The translations under genes were made by a program, and so were the position numbers. Shown piece by piece: positions 53,439-60,823 of a stretch of 64,000 nucleotides of DNA; the first letter of the stretch is position 1; every line of letters begins with the position of its first letter. Below the pieces are notes generated by a model. The model was not told the DNA's origin, searched no databases, and saw only the letters and a program-made list of their open reading frames with translations. The DNA is from Chloroflexota bacterium (GTDB lineage Bacteria; Chloroflexota; Anaerolineae; Aggregatilineales; Ch27): NCBI GenBank assembly GCA_019873685.1, contig JAIOAT010000009.1, forward strand, positions 1 through 64,000. Reading direction: 5' to 3'.

Positions 53439-54200
53439 ATGAGCAAAGTTCTGTATGCTGGCGACTCGGCGATCATGGCTGTCCTGGGGCTGGAAGGCAT
53501 CGAGGTCTTCCCCCTGCTGGATCAGATCTGGGACGCCGGGACATACCTGCGCGGCGCGCTGGAAAGCAGCGGGCATACCGTCACCCGGATGCTCTCCCAT
53601 GAAGCGTACTACCATCTGCCGGAGACGGCTGAGGCGCTGGCGGCCTACGATGTGCTGATTCTCAGCGACATCGGCCATGACACGGTGGTGCTCTACCCCG
53701 GCGCGCGCCGCAACGCCGTGCCAATGGGGCCGAATCGCCTGAAGGAGATCGTCCGCTTTGTGGAAAACGGCGGCGGGCTGGCTTATGTCGGCGGCTACTT
53801 CACCTACCAGGGGCATCACGGCCAGGGCCGCTGGTACGGGACGCCGGTCGCCCGCATCCTGCCGGTAGAGATTCTGCCCATGCACGACGACCGGATCGAG
53901 ACGCCGGAAGGCGCGCGCCCGCGCATCCTGCGCCCCGATCACCCGATCCTGGCCGGCATCCCCACCGACCCCATGCCGATGTTCATGGGCTACAACAAAA
54001 CTGCCCCGCGCCAGGGGGCGGAACTGCTGGCCCGCATTGGCGATGACGACGACCCCTTCCTGGCCTGCTGGACGGTGGGTAAGGGCCGCGTGCTGGCCAT
54101 CACGTCGGATGTCGCGCCGCACTGGGGTAGCGATTTCATCCGCTGGCCGCACTATCAGCAATTCTGGGATCAGGCCATCCGCTGGCTCAGCGGAGCGTAA
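53439..54200 (+). CDS. Glutamine amidotransferase-like protein (PF07090-type)
   Basis: 253 residues from the ATG at 53439, with GGAGAGGGG upstream; an extension to 53103 would overlap the ROK gene. It has SKVLYAGDSAIMAVLGLEGIEVFPL, AAYDVLILSDIGHDTV and RLKEIVRFVENGGGLAYVGGYFTYQG, a class I amidotransferase-like fold, but the usual nucleophile Cys is replaced by Gly-Gly-Tyr at the elbow, so no glutaminase activity is obvious. The late GKGRVLAITSDVAPHWGSDFI resembles ThuA-like sugar proteins. It is encoded between a sugar kinase and an importer. The role is unknown. Confidence 0.7.
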   Translation: MSKVLYAGDSAIMAVLGLEGIEVFPLLDQIWDAGTYLRGALESSGHTVTRMLSHEAYYHLPETAEALAAYDVLILSDIGHDTVVLYPGARRNAVPMGPNRLKEIVRFVENGGGLAYVGGYFTYQGHHGQGRWYGTPVARILPVEILPMHDDRIETPEGARPRILRPDHPILAGIPTDPMPMFMGYNKTAPRQGAELLARIGDDDDPFLACWTVGKGRVLAITSDVAPHWGSDFIRWPHYQQFWDQAIRWLSGA

Positions 54201-54319
54201 AGCCTGCTCAATGGGAAAAGGAGGGAAAAGCGCCAAGACCTGTGCTCTGTTGCGCGGATAACCGATAACTACGCGCCCCATTCGTTCTTGAAAGTTTTGC
54301 TAAAGAGGAGAAGTTGCAG

Positions 54320-55609
54320 ATGTCAAAGATCGCACGTTTGCTGCTAATCGCCGTCTTTCTGATCGTCGCCATCGGCCCGGTAGCTGCGCAGGGGCCGGTC
54401 GAGATCGTTTTCTGGCACATGGAGCAGCCGCCGCATCGCGTTGCCCGCGTGCAGGAACTGCTCGACGAATTCAACGCCGCCCACCCGGATATCGTCGTCC
54501 GCCAGGAGCCGCAGAACTGGGGCGAGATCTACACCAAGGCGCCCGCCGCAGTAGCGGCTGGCAACGCTCCGGATATGCTCTTTGCCATCCCGGACTTCAC
54601 GCCGATCATCCGCGCGGTGGGGGCGGTGCAGCCGGTCGATGACTTCGTGGCCGAGATGAACGAAGCCCATGGCTTCTTCCCGGCGGCCATTGAGCCGTAC
54701 AGCTACGAAGATCATGTCTGGGCGGTGCCGCTGTGGAACATGGCGCACTCGCTGTGGTACCGCAAGAGCGTCTTCGCTGAGGCCGGCGTTGAGCCGCCGA
54801 CCACCTGGGACGAATGGCTGGCCGCCGTCCAGACCCTGACCACCGATACCCAGTATGGCATCGGCCTGCCCGCCAACCGCCACCTGTACACCGATCAGAC
54901 CACCTATGACTTCATGATCAACGCCGGCGCCTCGGAAATCTACAACCCCGATGGCACGCTGCGCTTCAACAACGAGGCGACCGTCGCCGCCTTCGACTTC
55001 TACAAGCAGCTCTATCAGTACTCGCCGCCCGACAGCCCGAACTGGACCTGGGGCGAGGCCGAAGCCTGCTTCGCCAGCCGCACCTGCGCTTCCATCCTCC
55101 AGTTCACGGTGATCACCACCTATGACACCCAGGCTGAGGGCGATCCGGAAGACCTGGGCGTGATGGCCATCCCGCATTCAGCGGATGTCGAGCAGTCGGG
55201 CACGATCGCCTATGTGAACGGCGTCATGGTGCTGACCGATGACCCCGCCAAGCAGGAGGCAATCTACACCTTCCTGCGCTTCCTCCTGGAGCCGGAGAAC
55301 TATGGCCGCTTCCTGAACATGGAACCTGGCCTGTTCCTGCCGGTCACCGAGAGCGGTAGCCAGGCTGCCAGCTACTGGGAAGACCCGATGGTCGTCAAGT
55401 ACAAGAGCCAGATCGAGGTCATGCTGGAGAACTCCCGCAACGGCATGCTGTTCGGGTTCACCGGCGGCAACATCTTCCCCAGCATCGCCCAGATTTCGGC
55501 CCAGAACCTGCTGGCCCAGACCCTGCAGAAGGTCCTGATCGACAATATGGACCCGGCGGAAGCGGTGGCTGAAGGTCAGGCCCTGATGGAAGAAGCGATC
55601 GAAGACTGA
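54320..55609 (+). CDS. ABC sugar-binding protein (CUT1 family)
   Basis: 429 residues from the ATG at 54320, nine bases after GAGGAG; TTG at 54314 is possible. A Sec signal (LLLIAVFLIVAIGPVAAQG) has no lipobox Cys. The mature part shows FWHMEQPPHRVARVQELLDEFNAAHPDIVV, GNAPDMLFAIPDFTPII and YRKSVFAEAGVEPPTTWDEWLAAVQTL, typical of the extracellular solute-binding family 1. It leads the third CUT1 importer; a hairpin and two permease genes follow. Confidence 0.9.
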   Translation: MSKIARLLLIAVFLIVAIGPVAAQGPVEIVFWHMEQPPHRVARVQELLDEFNAAHPDIVVRQEPQNWGEIYTKAPAAVAAGNAPDMLFAIPDFTPIIRAVGAVQPVDDFVAEMNEAHGFFPAAIEPYSYEDHVWAVPLWNMAHSLWYRKSVFAEAGVEPPTTWDEWLAAVQTLTTDTQYGIGLPANRHLYTDQTTYDFMINAGASEIYNPDGTLRFNNEATVAAFDFYKQLYQYSPPDSPNWTWGEAEACFASRTCASILQFTVITTYDTQAEGDPEDLGVMAIPHSADVEQSGTIAYVNGVMVLTDDPAKQEAIYTFLRFLLEPENYGRFLNMEPGLFLPVTESGSQAASYWEDPMVVKYKSQIEVMLENSRNGMLFGFTGGNIFPSIAQISAQNLLAQTLQKVLIDNMDPAEAVAEGQALMEEAIED

Positions 55610-55640
55610 TCGTCCGCTGTCCCTGTGGGGACTTCCTGAC

Positions 55641-55671
55641 CCGGTGGGAAGGGGGCTTCCCTTCCCACCGG
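55641..55671 (+). terminator. Intercistronic stem-loop between binding-protein and permease genes
   Basis: CCGGTGGGAAG (55641-55651) pairs with CTTCCCACCGG (55661-55671) in a perfect 11-base stem with a 9-base loop, then CTTTACC. As at the other importers, it separates the abundant binding protein from the permeases. Confidence 0.7.
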
Positions 55672-55694
55672 CTTTACCTGCATGAGGGATGCCC

Positions 55695-56645
55695 ATGACC
55701 AACGCCACCCCCACCACGACCGGGCGGGCCAGAACCGGCCTGCTCGCCGGGCGCTTTCGTCGGCCAGCAGGGGATACCCTGCTCGGCTACCTGCTGGTGG
55801 CCCCGCTGATTCTATGGCTGGCCGGGACCATTCTCTACCCGCTGCTTTCGGCGATACGCCTGAGCTTCCTGGATGTCGGGATCATCGGCACCGGCGGCCA
55901 GTTTGTTGGCCTGGAAAACTACAGCAAAGTCCTCGGCTCCGATAACTTCTGGGAAGCCTTCGGGCGCAGCCTGGTGTGGGTGGTCGCCAATGCCGTGCTG
56001 CAAACCCTGGCCGCTTTCATCACCGCCCTGATCCTCAAGCAGCGCTTCCGCGGGCAGGGGCTGGCCCGCGTGTGGGTGATCCTGTCCTGGATCGTCCCGA
56101 CGGTGGTGGTGGTCATCATCTGGCGCTGGCTGCTGGGCACCTCCGGCGGGATCGTCAACTATCTGCTGGTCACGCTGGGCATCACCCCGCAGCCAGTCGG
56201 CTTCTTCGGCACGGGGCCAACCGCGCGCACTTCGGTCATCTTCATCAACTCCTGGCGCTGGTTCCCGCTGATGGCCGTGATCCTGCTGGCGGGGATGCAG
56301 AGCATCCCGGAGGAACTGTACGAGGCAGCCTCGGTCGATGGCGCCTCAGCCTGGCAGCGGTTCTGGCACATCACCATGCCAGGCCTGCAGGCTGTGCTGT
56401 TCGTGATGGGCCTGGTCGGGATGCTCTGGTCGATCAACGTCTTCGACATCATCTGGCTGCTAACCCGCGGCGGGCCATCCGCGGCCACGACCACACTGCC
56501 TGTCTTTATCTACGATACCGCTTTCTTCAAGTACCGGCTCAGCCGCTCGGCGGCGGCTTCGGTGGTGCTGGGGCTGGTGCTGCTGGCCTTCGCCGTGCTG
56601 TACACCCGCGTGATGGCCCCGCGTGCTGAGGAGGAGCAGGGATGA
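55695..56645 (+). CDS. ABC sugar permease, MalF/UgpA-type
   Basis: 316 residues from the ATG at 55695, six bases after GAGGG; the ATG at 55689 abuts that site. Membrane segments begin with LLGYLLVAPLILWLAGTILYP. The EAA loop is EAASVDGASAWQRFWHITMP. Its TGA overlaps the ATG of the next permease gene by 4 bases. Confidence 0.9.
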   Translation: MTNATPTTTGRARTGLLAGRFRRPAGDTLLGYLLVAPLILWLAGTILYPLLSAIRLSFLDVGIIGTGGQFVGLENYSKVLGSDNFWEAFGRSLVWVVANAVLQTLAAFITALILKQRFRGQGLARVWVILSWIVPTVVVVIIWRWLLGTSGGIVNYLLVTLGITPQPVGFFGTGPTARTSVIFINSWRWFPLMAVILLAGMQSIPEELYEAASVDGASAWQRFWHITMPGLQAVLFVMGLVGMLWSINVFDIIWLLTRGGPSAATTTLPVFIYDTAFFKYRLSRSAAASVVLGLVLLAFAVLYTRVMAPRAEEEQG

Positions 56646-57478
56646 CGACTGATCTGGCGGGCTTGCGCCGCTCACTGGGGGTGTACCTGTCGGTGGCTGT
56701 GCTGCTGATCGTGGTCATCGCCCCCTTCTACTGGATTTTCACCGGCTCGATCAAAGCGCCGCAGGAGATCATCGCCCAGGTGCCGACGCTGATCCCGCAG
56801 TCATTGACACTGGAGCACTATGACCATCTGCTGGCGTCGTCGGCCTTCCCGCGCTACCTGCTTAACAGCACCATCATCGCCGCCCTGACGATGGTGATCA
56901 CGGTCGTGCTGGCCTCGCTGGCAGCCTATGGCATCTACCGGCTGCGCTTCCCCGGCAGCCAGTTCCTGTTCAAGATCATCCTGGTCACCTACGCCTTCCC
57001 CAGCATCCTGCTGCTGGTGCCCCTGTACGGCATGTTGAGCCAGGTCGGGTTGATCGATAGCCTGTGGGCGCTGGTGATCGTCAATGTCACCTTTGCCGCG
57101 CCGTTTGCCGTGTGGATGCTGCAGGCTTTCTTCCGCGCTGTGCCTTACGAACTGGAGGAAGCCGCCGCCCTGGACGGCGCCGGCCGCCTGCGGGTCATGC
57201 TGCGCATCACCCTGCCGCTGACCGCGCCGGGCATCGCCAGCATCGCCATCTACGCTTTCATCACCTCCTGGACAGAGTACATGCTGGCTTCGGTGCTGAT
57301 CATCAGCGACGCTAACCGGACGCTGCCGGTTGGTCTGGCGGGGATTATCGGACAGTATCAGGTCGACTGGGGGCTGCTGCTGGCCGGAGCCACGCTGACC
57401 ACGCTGCCGGTGCTGATCCTGTTCGGGCTGGTGGGCCGCAACTTCGTGGATGGGCTGACCGCCGGGGCCATCAAGTAA
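56642..57478 (+). CDS. ABC sugar permease, MalG-type
   Basis: 278 residues. The first membrane segment is SVAVLLIVVIAPFYWIFTG. The EAA loop is EEAAALDGAGRLRVMLRITLP, and the C-terminus DGLTAGAIK is MalG-like. It starts in a 4-base ATGA overlap with the MalF-type gene. This ends the operon; a hairpin follows. Confidence 0.92.
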   Translation: MTTDLAGLRRSLGVYLSVAVLLIVVIAPFYWIFTGSIKAPQEIIAQVPTLIPQSLTLEHYDHLLASSAFPRYLLNSTIIAALTMVITVVLASLAAYGIYRLRFPGSQFLFKIILVTYAFPSILLLVPLYGMLSQVGLIDSLWALVIVNVTFAAPFAVWMLQAFFRAVPYELEEAAALDGAGRLRVMLRITLPLTAPGIASIAIYAFITSWTEYMLASVLIISDANRTLPVGLAGIIGQYQVDWGLLLAGATLTTLPVLILFGLVGRNFVDGLTAGAIK

Positions 57479-57506
57479 CGCTGGAAAGCCGTCGCTTGCT
57501 CCGGTA

Positions 57507-57532
57507 ACCTGACGACATGATCTTCGTCAGGT
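57507..57532. terminator. Putative terminator hairpin after the third importer
   Basis: ACCTGACGA (57507-57515) pairs with TCGTCAGGT (57524-57532) as perfect 9-base arms with an 8-base loop, 28 bases after the permease stop. There is no T run. Confidence 0.5.
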
Positions 57533-57559
57533 CTGGCGGCGTCTCCCCTGATCCTGGCC

Positions 57560-57565
57560 TATAAT
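57560..57565 (+). promoter_or_regulatory. Predicted -10 element of the formate dehydrogenase gene
   Basis: A perfect TATAAT lies 105 bases before the ATG at 57671. No convincing -35 hexamer is visible at the right distance, so activation by a regulator is possible. Confidence 0.4.
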
Positions 57566-57670
57566 GAAGGCATGGGGTCGTCCGGCCCGAGACAGGCACG
57601 CCGGGCCGGGAGGCGCCCCCTTCTGCTGCACCACCACCGGGGATGGGCTGTATCAGCCGGGAGGAACCTG

Positions 57671-59782
57671 ATGACTCACGCCAGCGCCGACCAAGTTGCT
57701 CTCCACCAGGCAGACGCCATTCAGCCCGATCGCATTGTCCGCACCACGTGCGAGTACTGCGGCGTTGGCTGCCAGATTCTCTTGCACGTCAAAAACGGGG
57801 TGATCTACCGGGTCAGCGCCCCTTTTGACGCCGCCCCCAACTATGGCAACCTGTGCGTCAAAGGCCGCTTTGGCCATGATTACGTGTGGCACCGCGACCG
57901 CCTGACCACGCCGCTCATCCGGCGCGACGGCGTGCTGCAACCCGCCAGCTGGGATGAAGCTCTGAGCCTGGTCGCCAACCGGCTGGCAGCGGTCAAAGCG
58001 GCTCATGGCCCGGATGCGATCGCCTTCCTGTGTAGCGCCAAATGCACCAACGAAGAAAACTACCTGATGCAGAAGCTGGCCCGTCAGGTCATCGGCACGC
58101 ACAACATCGACCACTGTGCCCGGCTCTGACACAGCAGTACCGTGACAGGCCTCGTGCAGGCCTTCGGCAGCGGCGCGATGACCAACAGCATCGCTGACAT
58201 TACCCAGGCGCGAACCATCCTGCTCATCGGCACCAATACCACCGCCAACCACCCGGTGATCAGCCTGCAGATCAAGAAGGCCGTGCGCCAGCATGGCGCG
58301 GCGCTGATCGTCGCCGATCCCCGCCGGATCGAGCTGGCTGAATTCGCCACCCTGTTCCTGCAACACGAAGCAGGGACGGACATCGCCCTGCTCAACGGTC
58401 TGGCCCACATCATCCTGCGCGAGGGCCTGCAGGATGAGGCGTTCATCGCTGCCCGTACGGAGAACTACGAGACCTGGCGGGCAGTCGTTGAGGAGTACAC
58501 CCCGGAGCGCGTCAGCCAGATCACAGGCGTGCCCGTGGCCGACCTGGAGCGCGCCGCGCAGCTATACGGAAGCCGCAAGCCAGCGGCTATCTTCTATGCG
58601 ATGGGCATCACCCAGCACACCGTCGGCCACCAGAATGTGCTGGCGGTCGCCAACCTGGCCATGCTCACGGGCAATATCGGCATCCCCGGCGGTGGCGTGA
58701 ACCCCCTGCGCGGGCAGAACAACGTCCAGGGCGCCTGCGACGTGGGCGGGCTGCCCAATGTCTACCCCGGCTACCAGTCCGTGGCGGACGAGAATGTCCG
58801 CGCGGCTATGGCCGCCTTCTATGGCGTCCCCCAGCCACCCCCTGTCCCCGGCCTGACCCTGACCGAGATGATCGACGCCGCCGGGGATGGCCGGGTCAAG
58901 GCGCTTTACTTTATGGGGGAAAACCCCGCCATGAGCGACCCGGACTCGAACCACGTCCGCGAATGCCTGGCCAGAGCAGAATTCCTGGTTGTGCAGGACA
59001 TCTTCCTGCACGAAACCACCGAGTTCGCCGATGTCGTCCTGCCAGCGGCCAGTTTTGCGGAAAAAGACGGTACCTTCACCAACACTGAGCGCCGCATCCA
59101 GCGCGTACGCCGGGCCTGCGACCCGCCCGGCCAGGCCCGCCCGGACTGGCAGATCGTGGCGGAAGTCGCCCGGCGGCTGGGTGCACCCGGCTGGGACTAC
59201 GCCGATCCGGCGGCGATCATGGCCGAGATCGCGGAAGTCACGCCGATCTATCGCGGCGTGCGCTACGAACGGCTGGAGGATGGCGGTCTGCAATGGCCCT
59301 GCCCGGCCCCCGACCATCCCGGCACGCCGATCCTGCACACGGTGCGCTTCTCGCGCGGGCTGGGGCGCTTCAGCCCGGTGCATCACCAGCCCGCTGCTGA
59401 ACTGCCCGACGAGGAATATCCCTTCATGCTGACCACCGGGCGCATCCTGCAGCACTGGCACACCGGGACGATGACCCGCCGCGTCACCGGCCTTGACCTG
59501 CTGGCTCCGGAAGAGCGTGTGGAGATTCACCCGCAGGATGCCGCCGCCCTGGGTATTGCCGACGGTGACTGGATCCGCGTCTCGTCGCGGCGCGGGACGG
59601 TCACCGCCCGCGCCGGCGTGATGCGCCGCCCCCGGCCAGGGCTGGTCTTCATGACCTTCCACTATGCCGAGGCGCTGGGGAATGTCCTGACCAATAAGGC
59701 GCTGGACCCGATCGCCAAAATTCCGGAGTATAAGGTCTGCGCGGTAAAGGTGGAGAAGGTCGCGCCGCCCGCTGACCTCTGA
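57671..59782 (+). CDS. fdhF: Selenocysteine-containing formate dehydrogenase, molybdopterin catalytic subunit (FdhF/FdhA type)
   Basis: 703 residues if the in-frame TGA at 58127-58129 is read as selenocysteine (Sec153). Both sides stay in one frame and the sequence across it, HNIDHCARL-U-HSSTVTGLVQ, matches formate dehydrogenases, which have Sec or Cys there followed by the conserved His. The [4Fe-4S] motif is CEYCGVGC plus Cys at the NLCVKG site, which also holds the electron-transfer Lys. Further on are GVNPLRGQNNVQGACDVG, YFMGENPAMSD and a C-terminal domain near TTGRILQHWHTGTMTRR. The ATG at 57671 has GGAGG upstream. The protein oxidises formate or reduces CO2. No beta or gamma subunit gene follows, so the electron partner is encoded elsewhere. 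Confidence 0.92.
58127..58160 (+). other. Sec codon and putative bacterial SECIS hairpin
   Basis: After the TGA codon, 58140-58160 can be drawn as a small bulged stem whose loop AGGCCTC begins at nucleotide 21 counted from the U of UGA. As I recall it, E. coli fdhF has an AGGTC loop at this same spacing. The hairpin is weaker than the E. coli one on paper, and no folding was run. Confidence 0.5.
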
Positions 59783-60104
59783 CGCTGTCCCCGGCGGGGT
59801 AAGTCCGCTGACAGAAGCGGCGTCAGCAGAAGCTACAGCAGGCCAGGGTGCCTGGAGTACAATCTAAAAAATTCGTGAAAAATAGACCGGTGCGTTAACT
59901 CAACACGGGCGTAACGTTTGGCATCTGCCGGGAAAGAGGTAACATTGAGGTCAGGTGCATTATGCGACAGGATCACCAGCCGACATTCACGCTGGCCTGA
60001 CAGGGCCAGGGCCGCCAGACGTTACCCTCTTCATCGCCCGGCCCGGCATTACATCCCCATTTCGAAACCTGTGCAGGACTGCGCTTTTGTGCAGGAGACA
60101 GCCA
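59783..60104. other. Intergenic region between formate dehydrogenase and FHA protein
   Basis: 322 bases without a convincing gene. It is locally AT-richer around 59855-59890 (TACAAT at 59858-59863 could be a -10). Short open frames here show no ribosome site or family resemblance. Confidence 0.4.
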
Positions 60105-60644
60105 GTGAGCACCATCACCTGTCCAAGCTGCAACCAGCCTAACCCGGACACCAACCTGTTCTGCTCCCATTGCGGCGAGATGCTGGATCGCTTCCAGAAG
60201 ACGCCCAAGATCGATGTCGGCAACCTGCGCGTCAACTATCCCCAGTGGGGCAACGCCCGCATCTCCAGCCGCCACCGCCTGGTCTTGCGTCTGGTCAACT
60301 CCATGAAACAGATCCGGATCGATCTGGTGGAAAATCAGCCGGTGACGCTGGGGCGCGCCGACCCGCTGGCGGATATCCTGCCTGACTACGACCTGAGCCG
60401 CTACAACGGCCTGGCGATGGGCGTTTCACGCCGCCATGCCTCGCTGGTCATGCAGGATAACACCCTGCAGATCACTGACCTGGACAGCACCAACGGCACC
60501 TACCTCAACGGCAAGCGCCTGATCCCCTACCGTCCCAACATCCTGCGCGACGGCGACGAGATCCGCCTGGGCGACCTGCGCATGCTGGCGATGTTTGTGG
60601 AAGTCACCGACCCCTTCGATCGCGCTCAGGAAGCCCACCGCTGA
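60105..60644 (+). CDS. Zinc-ribbon plus FHA-domain protein
   Basis: 179 residues from the GTG at 60105 with AGGAG seven bases upstream; the frame from 59955 lacks one. Residues 5-24 are a double CxxC zinc ribbon (CPSC...FCSHCG). From about 75 to 165 is a forkhead-associated domain: VTLGRADP, MGVSRRHASLVMQ, LDSTNGTYLNGKRL and DGDEIRLGDLRM, with the Arg, Ser, Asn and Gly residues that bind phosphothreonine. It probably reads a Ser/Thr kinase signal, but no such kinase is encoded in the window. Confidence 0.88.
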   Translation: MSTITCPSCNQPNPDTNLFCSHCGEMLDRFQKTPKIDVGNLRVNYPQWGNARISSRHRLVLRLVNSMKQIRIDLVENQPVTLGRADPLADILPDYDLSRYNGLAMGVSRRHASLVMQDNTLQITDLDSTNGTYLNGKRLIPYRPNILRDGDEIRLGDLRMLAMFVEVTDPFDRAQEAHR

Positions 60645-60823
60645 CCTGCGGTCTCCCCCACCCGCTGGTGAAAAACGCCAGGCGGCGTCACCCGCGCCGT
60701 GAAACCTGCTCTGGTAGCGTCTCCCCGCAGGCGAGAAAGCCAGACACTCCCTTAGCCCCCCTGACGGGGACAAGGGATCGAGGGTTAGGAGCTAAGAATG
60801 CAGAACAGGCTTCAGCGCGCAGG

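Noticed and set aside
57671-59782. Formate dehydrogenase as two genes or a pseudogene broken by a stop
   Set aside because: The stop is TGA exactly at the Sec/Cys active-site codon, the frame does not shift, and the rest of the protein is intact and well conserved.
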